Assembly (NCBI GenBank): GCA_003255065.1
Contig: QAOA01007962.1
Coordinates: 248,001 to 312,000, forward strand
Length of the DNA stretch: 64,000 bases
Source: Cercis canadensis
Lineage: Eukaryota > Streptophyta > Magnoliopsida > Fabales > Fabaceae
Direction of reading: 5' to 3'
The translations under genes and the position numbers were made by a program. Position 1 is the first letter of the stretch; every line of letters begins with the position of its first letter. Of this stretch, positions 48,749 to 60,700 are shown one piece after another. The notes beneath the pieces are model-generated. The model worked only from the letters and a program-made list of their open reading frames with translations, had not been told where the DNA came from and searched no databases.

Positions 48749-49242
48749 GGTTATTTTACTAAAATAATACAATAATAATAAATAAATACAAGAAAGGGTT
48801 ATTGTTAAAATAATTTATCAAAATTGGTCAATTTTAAATATTTTATTCAAAGGTACGGAACAAAAGAGAAAATGTTATTTTGTATTACAGCGTTTTATTT
48901 AAAAAAAAAAAAAGCTACAACAAAATAGCGTATTAAGAGTTATAAGACTGCCTCGAAACATTAAAAAATGCTAAATCATTTTAGCGTTTCTCTATATAAA
49001 ATGCTAAAATAATTTAGTGTTTTTTAAGGTTTCGAGATAGTCTTCTTCTGACTCTTAATAGTTAATACATTATTTTGTTGTAACGATTTTTATGTGAAAT
49101 GTTGTAATGCAAAATAATGTTTTCTCTTTTATTTGGTAGCTCTGAATAAAATATCCAAAGTGACCCATTTTGATAAATTATTTTAACAGTAATCCTTTCT
49201 TGTATTTATTTATTATTCTTGCATTATTTTAGTAAATTTGCC
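48749..49242. mobile_element. Foldback Mutator-type MITE with near-perfect long arms
   Basis: The left arm starts ggttattttactaaaataat and the right arm is its reverse complement, ending attttagtaaatttgcc. The two arms of about 230 bp pair over almost the whole element, leaving a short loop around tttctctatataaa. A 9 bp direct repeat flanks it: aacgaaaca (48740-48748) and aatgaaaca (49243-49251), one mismatch. The 9 bp duplication and GG termini point to the Mutator superfamily. It lies about 80 bp upstream of the presumed CTU2 transcription start. Confidence 0.85.
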
Positions 49243-49556
49243 AATGAAACAAGCATAAGAAACTAGTTTCTCTCACTTCAAAGTTTTCTTTACAATTCAG
49301 ATAAAACAAATAAATTATTGTTAAGTTACTAAAATAAAAAATAATTTTAGGTAAGTTACTTAAAAATATTTTTTTAAATGAGTTATAACTATTGTTAATT
49401 TTTAAAATTTTTCTTTTCTTGATTAATAGTTATCTTATATTCATCCATGACCATCATGTGTTTTTTAATGGTCATCCTAAAAATAATGTTGAAAGGTTAA
49501 CAAGTGACCCACCCAAAAATATTTTTTTTTTTGAATTATCCACTTACAATTATTTT

Positions 49557-50281
49557 GAGTAAATTACTCAAACCTCTCTTGCATTTAGCTGACATTACAC
49601 ATACATTTCCTCTATTTTGAAAATCTACACCTACCTCCTTTGTATTTGATAACAAGCTATACATAAATCTGAAATCTAATAGAACCATTAACCCATTAGT
49701 TAGCCAACAGTCAAACAAAAAACATAGAGAGTGAAACCCCAAAGTATCCTTAATAAAACCTCAAAAATATTGGTATAGATTTAGGGTTAGAGATCTTAGA
49801 ATCCAATCTCTAGCATTCAGATTGAAGAGTTGTTGTATCTTGGAAACCTCCTCACCAAATTGTAGCCTGATCTAGCAGTGAACGACTCCAAATCGCCAGT
49901 TTGATAAATAGAAACAAAAACAATAACAAAGTTGTAGGCATTATCCACAAGTTAAGATTCAGGGCGAGAGGTCTCAGAATTTGATCTTCAATATTCAGAT
50001 TAAAGAGATGCGTCTTGGGAACCTCATCACCAAATTTCAGCTAGAGCTTGAATCCAACGATGAACGAATTTGGATTTGCGGTTTGATAAAAACTGCCATA
50101 ATCCTATTATCTTTAAGATAAGGGTAGTGTTGTTATTTTTGTTTTTTTGGCAAAAAAAAAGGTATCTAGAAGAAATATTCTTAACAATGTTAACTAACTG
50201 GGTTTATGTGTAGATTTTTAAAATAGAGTGAAAGTAGGTGTAATGTCGGCTAAATGTGAGAAAGGTTGGAGTAATTTACTC
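49557..50281. mobile_element. Inverted-repeat element bounded by gagtaaattactc
   Basis: The left arm reads gagtaaattactcaaacctc, then gcatttagctgacattacac and tctattttgaaaatctacac. The right arm is its reverse complement with scattered changes and ends gagtaatttactc. Between the arms is a diverged ~170 bp tandem pair: gagatcttagaatccaat...ggaaacctcctcaccaaatt at about 49785-49880 and its relative at about 49960-50045. No transposase is present. Confidence 0.75.
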
Positions 50282-50977
50282 AACTATTTTTTTATTTAAG
50301 TGACTTAACAATAATTTACTTAAATTTTCTTAGAATTAATGTATAAGAAAATAAAGAGAGCCTAAGACAAAGTTTTCCTATTATATTATTACTTTAAACC
50401 CAATATTATATTAAGATAGTTTTAGTAAAGATTAAAAATGCTCAAATTAAAAGTGAAGACGGTACCTTTTAATTAACCATCAACATTATATATGCTGACA
50501 AAGTGCCTAAGAGAACATTCCAATGATGAAAATAGAAAAATCAAACGTTGATATGACTAAAATAAAAAATTAAAACTACAATGAAGCCTTTTAAAAAGTA
50601 TGAATGATTACCAGACAACTAATATTCTAAAATCAACTCTACCTAGTTATTTAGTTTTTAGGAGGCATTTGGTTGAGGAATCCATTTTTGTTCCCAGTAA
50701 TTTTGAGTCCATATCAAACATATAAATACAACATTCTTAGGAAAGTGGTGCCATCGTTGGCCAGTTGACGGCAGCAATAGTTGTAACCTGTGGTGGAGGA
50801 CGATGGCGCAACTTTCTCATACCTATGGGAAAGTTTTCATGGAAAAGTGGTTAAAAATGGATTCCCATAAATGTTACTTTCCCGATTATACTTCCATAAA
50901 GCGTGTACCTAACGTGAGAATGTAGGATTACCATTTAGAACCCATGCAACAATCTGCACCTTAGAGTTTGGCAAATA

Positions 50978-51420
50978 CCCTCTGGATCTTTGAACTCAAT
51001 ATTATTGTTTTCAAACTTATTTATACAATTATAACACTTTTAAACTTATATACTTAAATATTACACTTTTACAAAAATGAAAATAAAATAAAGTCTAACC
51101 CATGGAGCCCACTGGACACGCTAGTGACCCCACGACGTGTCCACGTGAAACACGCTAATGGAGCCATGACGTGTCTCTTCTTGTTGTGCATAGTAACTTT
51201 TTTTAAACGTGTACTTTGAGATAGAAATAATTGTGGGACCTGCCAAGAAAAGACACATCGTGGGCCCACTGGAGTGTCTGGTGGGCCCCAAGGTTACTTA
51301 ATTTTTTTTTTTGTTTTTAATTTTTTTAAAAGTGTAATATTTAGGTATAAAAGTTCAAAAATGTTATAATTGTGTAAATAAGTTTGAAAACAGTAATATT
51401 GAGGTCAAAGATCCCTCTTA
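50978..51420. mobile_element. Inverted-repeat MITE with ggatctttga arms
   Basis: The left arm ggatctttgaactcaatatt, then gttttcaaacttatttatac and aatattacactttta, is the reverse complement of the right arm ending attgaggtcaaagatcc. Both ends abut ccctct, a possible short target duplication (8 bp with mismatches). The centre is unusually rich in gacgtgtc / cacgtg and gggccc motifs. Confidence 0.75.
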
Positions 51421-51649
51421 GTTATGATTTTGCATTGTTTATTGTTTGTCTATACTCTTTATTGGTTTCTTTCTGTTCAATTTTTAGTCTTCATGGATGT
51501 GGGAAAATGTTCAACTAAAGCCCAAGATCTACCACAGTTTTCTCAAGTCCAGCATAAGCTTATGTTGTTGTCAGAAAGTCAAAATCAAGCCCAAATTGTC
51601 ATACATTTTTGGACGACCTACCAAGTCCAAAATTAACCCATGTAATTAT

Positions 51650-52025
51650 ATAAAGAATAAAACATTTTTTTAGTCCTTGAAAAATGTAGCTACTGACAAA
51701 TTTATTCTCCAAAATTTTTCGGTGACAAATTGGTCATTGAATTATTATTTCGCTGATAAATTAGTCTTCTGGTAGGCAAGATTAGTGAAAAGAAAATGAG
51801 GACTTGAATGAGGAAAAAAAATGACTTAAACATAGCTAGGCAAGATCAGTGAAAAAATTTAGGAAAAGGGTCTGCAGGAGTCCAGAACTTTTCTCATTAA
51901 AGTACCAAAGGACTAATTTGTTAGACAGAATAATAATTCAAAGACCAATTTGTCACTGAAAATTTTTGGAGGACGAATTTGTCAATAACTGCATTTTTCA
52001 AGAACTAAAATAGAGTTTTACTCTT
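51650..52025. mobile_element. Inverted-repeat MITE with tagtccttgaaaaatg arms
   Basis: The left arm (ttagtccttgaaaaatgtag, gacaaatttattctccaaaa, tttgacaaattggtc-type blocks) is matched by the reverse complement at about 51900-52020 (tttcaagaactaaaatagag). The arms are about 110 bp each and the centre is A-rich. The target duplication is not resolved. Confidence 0.75.
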
Positions 52026-52478
52026 ATATAAAACATATCGAAGTCTAATTTCAAATGAATCCAGATCAGTATAAACAGAAAAGAAAAGAATCCAGATTAC
52101 TTTGTTTTAATTTTTATTGAATTTTATGAGTCTAAATATAGAGTTAGCATTTGGTACTTAATTAGTGAAATAACTCTAGAAGCTTGCATATGAGTGCTAA
52201 GCTCAAATTCCAAGCTCTCTATTTATTTATTATTTATGCAAAACTCCTCAAACTTTCATGTTTATTAATCAAAGAAGTTGAAGAACAATGGTTTCTTTTT
52301 TCTATATGCTCTATATCTCTTCAATAGATTACATTGATTGGTGACATGCCCTAGAATTTTATATCTCTTTCGTGGATTACAAAGGGTAGTGAATGGATCT
52401 TAATCTACATTTCTAAGCTTTTAGGTTCATTAAGGTGGTGGGCTTAATCTATCAAACCTATTTTTTAGATTGTGTTAG

Positions 52479-52480
<2 letters not shown>
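52026..52480. other. AT-rich spacer
   Basis: No gene, repeat or RNA is recognised. It leads into the TA microsatellite. Confidence 0.4.
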
Positions 52481-52481
<1 letters not shown>

Positions 52482-52511
<30 letters not shown>

Positions 52512-52592
52512 NNNNNNNNNNNNNNNNNNNNNNNNNNNNNNNNNNNNNNNNNNNNNNNNNNNNNNNNNNNNNNNNNNNNNNNNNNNNNNATA
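52482..52592. repeat. TA microsatellite interrupted by a 78 bp N gap
   Basis: About 15 copies of at precede the gap (52512-52589), and the sequence resumes in atatttc. The assembler evidently failed on the dinucleotide run. Open frames through it are artefacts. Confidence 0.9.
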
Positions 52593-55500
52593 TTTCTTTT
52601 TGTCATTAGATCGATAGATAAAATTAAATATTCTAGCCATGATATACGGGTATGAAATTCGAACCTGTGACCTCAATTTTTTTGAGAAATTATTGGACCA
52701 ATTATAATGTGTGTTTGTTTTAGTATCATACACCAATTTATTTATGTTGGTTTGAGGAATTAACATTATCATTTTTGGGAGATTCACATATTTAACCCTA
52801 AACTATGACAAACAAATTAACACTAAACTATCAAGGGATATTCCTAATAACACAAGTGATTAGGGGGCAATTATAATTGAAGTAATAGATCAAGTAGGTA
52901 AATGCAATATTTTCTAATTGTTCTTGTCCTCCATCAACTTCTTGTTAACAAATAAATATGTTAATTTTGGTCCATATATGACCAACATTTCAATTCAACA
53001 ATAAGAATTTTAATTTTTGGGCATTTTCCCTTGAAAGAACGTCACTCTTCCATCCATTGGTTGCTATCTCTCAATTGGATGGAAAACTAACATGTTGCCA
53101 CAAACAAGTACCATTGTCTTAATGATGATGTACAATGATGGACCTAGATCATGTTCAAGACCTAGAAGAGTTTTAATTTTATTGCTCATGAGCACATTTT
53201 AAAGAAAAAAGAAATGATATTTGCACAAAAGGTGTGCAGGTAAAAAATGAGTACAAAGTTTAGATGGCTCCAGTTATATTAAGATGCTATTGCATCTAGG
53301 TACAAAAACAGTGTATATTTTTATCTTTGCAAATAACACAAATCAAAGAGAAAAGAGCTAAATTTTACTTTTCCCTGCTTTTAAGCCATCTTGGTAGTAA
53401 CCAAATTCTTATTTGTTAAAGAAGCACTTGAGTTTAGATCACACACTAGAGTTTAGATCATACACTTAAAAGAAAGCTAGTATAGTACATGGGTGTGAGT
53501 GTGTGTATATAATATATGTACTCATTTAGGAAAAAGCAGATACTTATAAAGTCGCAAATATAGAACAAATACAATTTTAAGATATGAATCTTAGAACTAG
53601 TTGATTGTCAAGTTCAAACTTGAGACTTAATTGAGAAATTTCCTAACATTAAAGTATGAATACATGAGCAGTTGTGGTTGTGGCCACACTTAACTTGAAT
53701 TGAGGTTATCTACAGTAAGTTGCACGTAGAGCTTAGTTTATTTGCTCTACTATATGACGAGGGAAGAAAGTATATACGTAATGAGTTGAATAACCACAAT
53801 TTTTGAAGTGTTTTTTCCCTTTTGAAAAAACTCAGTTTCTCACGTGTAAGATCTCATATGTAGAATCAATACAAATAGGTCTTTTTCATTAAAGGCAAAG
53901 CCTACTAACACAATGGACAAGAAGGAATCTAAAGGACTACAAAACCATCTGAAAGTCTGCTTTCTCTTGTAGTGAAGTGTCCAAATGCAATTGAAAGCCC
54001 TTGTCTCCACAAAATTTCGTTATCAAATATCAATTCAGCAGGTCTTCACTTTTCGATATCTGAAATTTAGGTAGCTGTCATCAATAAAGGACACTAGATT
54101 CAAATTTCTTATATTTACAGAAAAATCTAGCTAGAAGTGCTAGGTAGACTCTACAAATCAATCTTTGGTCATTGTCTTCTCAGATTTCTAGCTAACTTCC
54201 ATTTCTCAATTTCCAAACATAGCTGGTTTTCTTACTTGTTCAATTCTTTAATGGTTTGTGTATATCCCATATGATGACACGAGTGATTGTAAAACTAGAG
54301 GACCACATGACAACAAAAATGTTGGTTCAAACCAAAAGTTCTGGTAGGGAATAGGATGCTTTTGTATGATTCTGAATGCAAACCAAACCAAACAAACAAT
54401 TGCCCATTCATGCAAGCAAGCATTAAATCACTCACATAGAAAAAGCTTTGTTTGGTAGAGATATTAAGTATAAAGGCCATTTTGATAATCAATTAAGGAG
54501 TTGAAGATGTGACTTCTATCCGTACTAGTTTAACAGTTTAGCCCTTCTAAATCATTTGTTGTATTAATATTGGTGTTGCCTAATTAATCATGGTCCAATC
54601 CTCCAACGCACTCAAATATATTATTTTCGTTCATATGTAAAGTATATCTATAATATATATTAATCTATTACCAAAGAGATTCCCTTATATCCACTAAATG
54701 TTGAATCTTCAACAACAACTTTTCCAACTACCGTATAACCGTTCCTTTAGATTATTTTGATGTCAAATTGCAATATAATGCTTTCTCATTAAATATATTA
54801 AAATAGAATGTTAAAGTGGAAATGATTGAAAGTAAAGGAAGATATGTATACCTTAAAGGCATGTGTTATGAGCTTTACATTCCATGATGATTTATAGAAA
54901 ACTTTTCATTTTTATTCCACTCTTCTTTCCTTTGTGTGCCTTTATTATTCACAAATAATAATACTCGCATGCCAAAAGTAATAAACGATTAATGGCTATA
55001 CGATTATGTAGAAGGAAGTCATGGGAAAGAAGATATGTAAAGTGTGAAAATGACTGAAATCTTTTGTTAGATAAGCACTGCTATTACTAATAAGTGTTTG
55101 GCTCAACTGGTAACAAGTTAAATTCTAGACGTGCGTATTTGGCTATGGTCAATAGTTCAAAGTCCAATGAAAGTATTATTGGAAGAGAGAAAATCATAAT
55201 TGTTCTAACCTTCAAATGAGATTAGACCCACACTCAATTAAATAAAGTAGAGATACTCGTGATATTAACCAAAAAAAAAAAANAAAAAAAAAAAAAGCAC
55301 TACTATTTAAACAAACAAAAAGCAACCCTCTTTTGTGATGCTAAATGTTACGTAAGTTTATTTATGAGTAAATTAATCTTCTTTGAATTCAACTGAAATT
55401 ACGTACACCTTCCTCTAATTTCAAAACCTTAAGACCTTCCTGAATATTTAAAAAAGCATCATAAGAAAACCCCAACAAGTAAGTTTCTTTAATAGATACA

Positions 55501-57153
55501 ATAAGAGACTAATCAGATCTTAGTGGAAAATTTGTCTTCAAATCATCTGAGTGAATCAAAACTCTATTATATTCGATGGTGAGTAATCCAATTAGAAAAT
55601 TTCACCCAGTTGGATGATTACAAAGCCAATTTGACTATTAAATATGGCAGTTACTTGTGATATTTTACCCAGATTCGGTAGTTTTTTACTATTATACTAA
55701 TAAAAGTGAGTTTTAAATGTTTAGAATGTTTATATAGAATGTTATTAAGAGGTTTTAGTATTTTTTTATTTTAAACTTTTGGATACAACTCTATATTCAA
55801 ACTCGCTAGCCTCGGAGACAGAGTTTTATGTATGTTTTGAAAATATAGGAGAGGCGCATGTAACTTTAGTTGAATATTATAGGAGTGATAGGAATCTTCT
55901 TTATTTATTCATTCATCATGTATTACAATTTTATATACTAATTATTAGAAGGATCCAGATACTCTAAAGTGAAGGTGCGTTTAAGAGAGTAAAATATACT
56001 CGAATAACTGCTAATGAGAAAAACAAAGGAGTAATTTGAAAATTTTATAGATAATTATCTAAGTTCATGTATTTTATAAAAATTCAAATAATTTATATTT
56101 TATGAGCAATTACTCTCTCATATACTTTACTTTTAAAATGTACCCTCATTACGATCCACATTCTTATCGGATAAAGATTTTGTCTTTTAGCTTGGATCAA
56201 CATACTATCAACTATTTTTCTCAAATCCCAAATTTAAGCATATTCATAAAATGCAATATGTTCTTGGCTCATCCTTATCCATAGAACCTAATGGAGCAAA
56301 ACTTGTGTCCGTTAATTTTAGATGCCAATTCCTTTTTTACTTTTGCCCTCTCAAAAGTCTCACTCTGCTTCATTTAGTCACGATGAGAATTGAACTTAAA
56401 AACTTTAATATTAAATTATTGATGTGTTTCAAGAAACATAGTGTGTATCATGATTGGATATTTACATAAAAAAGTAAAGTCAATCATTGATATGTAGATA
56501 AAAATTATTCCCTAAAAGAAGTAGATAATTATATATATTAAGAAATAAACCTTACACTTAACATTATGAACAATTGAAAATGGGTACTAAAAAGGGTTTT
56601 TCCAAACTTAAAAGGTGAATACATGACTAGTTTTTTTTTTTTTTTATTTTGATTATGATTATGGATTTGAATACGAAATTTACTAGCCCTTAAAATAATC
56701 TCAGTACCACTCAACTACAAACTGTTTGATTTACATGACTAATTTTATTATTAGTCATGTTTGGCAAGATCCCACTTATTCTTATGACTAATAAAGTCTA
56801 GTATAAATTTTTTTTATTCATATTTCAAGCCTAAATTATGAATTATTTTATTAAAAAGTATGTTAAAGAACTATAAAAAGTTTATGCCAAAATTTGTACT
56901 CAACAATTTAGTTTAAAACTGATATCTTTCTTGGAAAAGCCTTGTCCATATCTCTTGCAATAGTAATTCTCTTAATGCTATGAACTTGTTAAGTAAACAC
57001 CGTAAGCTTCCACTAGCTGATAACTAGTAATTACTTCATCACACACTTTGATTATTTTTAATTTTCCAAGAACTTAAAAAGGCCAAAAAAGAAAAAGGAA
57101 TAGACAAAAACAAAATCAAATTTAGTATTGGATGANAATAGGCAAAAACAAAA
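52593..57153. other. AT-rich intergenic DNA without a recognisable gene
   Basis: Short open frames occur but none shows a domain, signal peptide or splice-supported extension. Near 55271-55297 a poly-A run contains a single N. At 57097-57172 a block ggcaaaaacaaaatcaaatt plus tagtattggatga is duplicated across the N at 57136, another contig join. Confidence 0.55.
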
Positions 57154-57240
57154 TCAAATTTAGTATTGGATGAAGGGCCCCCTTCTAATTTCATCCACGT
57201 TTTCATGCTTTTTGGCACTTTCAATATCATAGGCAGCATT
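57154..57240 (-). CDS. Possible terminal exon of an unknown gene
   Basis: On the minus strand, after ttggttcag, the frame reads GNAAYDIESAKKHENVDEIR, then RGPFIQY and TAA. The composition looks protein-coding and unlike the surrounding AT-rich DNA. The presumed upstream exons would lie at 57.3-58.4 kb on the same strand, but I found no convincing partner. A frame extending further upstream (FQIFGS) is also open, so the acceptor is uncertain. The family is not recognised. Confidence 0.3.
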
Positions 57241-57297
57241 CCCTGAACCAAAGATTTGAAAGAAATATTGGATAAACATGATCAATGGGGGATCTTA

Positions 57298-57780
57298 AGT
57301 ATGTTTTGGAACATACTACGAACCAACAACCCACAAGCAATATAGTACATTATGTTTGGCAGATAAGCCTGAACTTGGGAGGAAGAGATGGAAAGAGGGA
57401 AGAACTGCAGAAGAAAGTTATTTGCAAAGTGGCTCTTAAGCTATCTTCCTTTGAAAGGGATAGCAGTATATATATATATTTTTTTTATTGAAGGGTTTTA
57501 TGGGACTCATATTTTAAAATTAGTATCGTTATAAAANAGTATCTTTTGGAACATACTACGAACCAACAACCCACAAGCAATATAGTAGTACATTATGTTT
57601 GGCAGATAAGCCTGAACTTGGGAAGAAGAGATGGAAAGAGGGAAGAACTGCAGAAGAAAGTTATTTGCAAAGTGGCTCTTAAGCTATCTTCCTTTGAAAG
57701 GGATAGCAGTATATATATATATATTTTTTATTGAAGGGTTTTATGGGACTCATATTTTAAAATTAGTATCGTTATAAAAT
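57298..57780. repeat. About 240 bp direct duplication across single N at 57537 (assembly artefact)
   Basis: The block ttttggaacatactacgaac to ttagtatcgttataaaa occurs at about 57303-57536 and 57545-57779. The copies differ by a few bases, including the length of an internal TA run. The two similar short frames (QISLNLG(G/R)RDGKREELQKK) are copies of each other and not two genes. Confidence 0.85.
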
Positions 57781-60700
57781 TTTGAAAAATCAAGCCATTC
57801 AATTTGAGTCAGAACGATTAATATTTTATATTATACATAAACAGAATAATACAAAAAAAGATACGAAAAAAAAACCCCAAAACTCCACCAAGTGTTGGGA
57901 CCCACTTCCCCACCCAAGGGAAAAAATAAGATAAAATAAAATGTGGATCCCCCATGGGCACATATAAATGCTAACTCCAAAAGTAACCATCCAAAAGGCT
58001 ATGTTGAGGAGGACAACATAATGCATGCAAAGAAAGGCAGAAGAAGACAGACTGTACACTTACTTGGATCAGGAGCACTTGGTGTGGAGGATAAAATCAT
58101 GAGCTTGAAGGGAACCCTCCACTAATTTTTTTTCATTTTTTCCCGTATGGGAAGAGTGGTGGGACCCATTATGTAGACGTGTACACTTTTTAGTTGGCTT
58201 GAATGGAGCACGAATTGGGTGTACGTGTCTTTTTCCATTAATAATGGGGGTTCTGATGATTAATGAAGAAAAGGAAGGTAGTTGGAAGGAACTAATTAGG
58301 TTAAAGCTAAACATAAATGCTATATATAATATGGCCAAAAGAGAAACAAACAAACAAACAAACGCTTAATAGCGACGGTTGGGATTTTAGTGAATTGTTT
58401 TATGATATTCTCAAAGTGTGGATTTTGATTGCTCCATGAGCTATTGGGGTTTCTGTTTTATGTCTATTTCAAGTGTTTTGTTTTTTATGTGAAAAGGTGT
58501 AGAACCAAAGCCGCCACTACCCAATACGTGTTCCTTCTAATTCGTGTCCACACTCCCTGTGTAACAGTTATCATATCAATATCATATTCATACCAGAAAT
58601 TGAATCATGTAATCGTCATAGGGTCAACGGTTTCTTAACTGCTGGATTTGTTGTTGAAAAAAACTAAATTAATGAATCTATATCTGCATACTATAATTAA
58701 TTTAATAGTTGTGCATAAATATTATATTTAAAGCAAGTTATCAGAAAGAGCTGATTGGTGGAGTGAGAGAAGGTTTATGAAAGAGAGAAATTATTGTTAC
58801 ACATTAATATGTTTCAGACTACCCCATTTTACCTGAGATCCTATGATTTGAGTTGTACAACAAAAAATAGTTTAAGTAATTTTAATTAAATTCAAATATT
58901 ATTATGTGTCACATGTAGTGTAACAATTATTAGTGCGTCTGTAAATAGCATTACTCTATAAAAAAAAATAGGAGAGCTGAAGAAGAAGGTCACTTGACCC
59001 TCTTTCTTTTAGACCCAAGAACTAAACTTGTATCCAAATATCTATAGTCTATATGAGTATTACTAATTTCAGTATATATGACAGCATTTTATAATTTTTT
59101 GGTAATATATATATGGTGGCCTTTTGATTGGTTCACTTCTTCTTAGGCTCTATCTTCTATCCCCAATTTAATGGGTGGAACATCGAGTTGGTATATAGGT
59201 TCGGTAAATATATCTGTCCTTACCTACTAACCAAACACACATAAAAGAAAGGCTAGTAGAGGACCAGAGGTCACTCACTGGAGAAAAATGAATACCATAA
59301 GTATCTATTTATGCGTTTTAAGTGCATGAAAAAACTATGTATTTGGTGGAAAGTTATTTCTTTAAGGATGATTTAACTAAAATTTAGATCAATTAACCAA
59401 GGCAATCCATCTATAATTGATCCAAATGGATTAATCATTCCAACAAACAAAGCCACAAACTTTAATTTGCATTTTGAAAAAGGAAGAAGTGAATTTTTTA
59501 AAGTATGTGTTGATTTCTAACTTTTGAAAGATAACCCTTTCACTTTGCAAAGACATGATAATAATTACTCATTGAAAAATGATGATTACATGACATTATG
59601 AATTGGTGCACACCATTTCAATAAAGTCTTGATAGTGTTTTTTCCCTTAAAAAAATTAAGTTTGGCTTGACACCACCCTTTGAATAGAACCATACTTATC
59701 AAACTTAGGGCCAACCATCCTTGCTTTACAGGTTCTACTGTCAAAAAATTCATAGTTGTAGCTTTTTATGGAAGAGCACTTTAAAAACTTTTATTTTTGT
59801 CAAATAGAGGTCTCAAACACATATGACTCTCTCCTTGTGGAGAGAATCTTGTGACCATTTAGTCTAAAGCCCAGATGACAAAGTCTTTGTTAATTTCATA
59901 TTGAGCCAACTATACATGTGAGCAATAATGTGAGTAAAAGTTATGTGTAGGTAATAAGTATAATTAATTGGCCGTACACCAAAAAGGATTTAATATTAGG
60001 CCACACAACCCACATAGATTAATTTTGCCAAAAAGTTACCTAAATTTACTTTTTTGCTCAACAATGTGACTCTTAGTTTGTGGTAGCAGTCATGAGTCAT
60101 GAGATTAATTAGGAATAATTTTAGGGCAATCTTGTCATTAATAATAAAACTTATAATTAGCAGAAAGCAAAGCATAGCTTTAGTGGGGTTTACTTTCACT
60201 TTCGAATCTAATGTCTAGAGAGAAAGGGGCCACCCACGGCCACACAACACAGACAGAAACATATCGTAATTAAAATACTGCAAAATGGAAAAGCCTTAAG
60301 TGTTATATTGTTAATCAGATAAGGACATCACCGATCCCAAAAAGCTAATTAAACTAACATCACCCTAACTCATTAAATTAATCTCATATAATATTTCTGC
60401 TTAATTATGTTTTTTCATCTAAAACACATCCTACAGCATACACGTACTCTGCCGTCGTGCAATCTAGACAATTCGATTAGCTAATCTGCGTATGATTCCA
60501 CATACCTCATAATTGGTTGACACAATTGTTAATTAATTAAACATAAACAATTCTTGCAAATTAATTATTGTTAACCCATGATTAGATTCTTTGAAGATAT
60601 TTATGAGCTTGCCGACCATATGGTACGGGTGAAGTGGGATTGTAAATTTGCAGTGGGGCGCATGTATTCTTTGTACTTGTAATAGATCAATCCATTTAAT

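Noticed and set aside
57285-57734. Two paralogous small genes with nearly identical 60-68 codon products
   Set aside because: They are the two halves of an artefactual duplication around the N at 57537.
58060-58130. Plus-strand stretch LLGSGALGVEDKIMSLKG as a coding exon
   Set aside because: Short, without splice sites or matching neighbours; likely chance.
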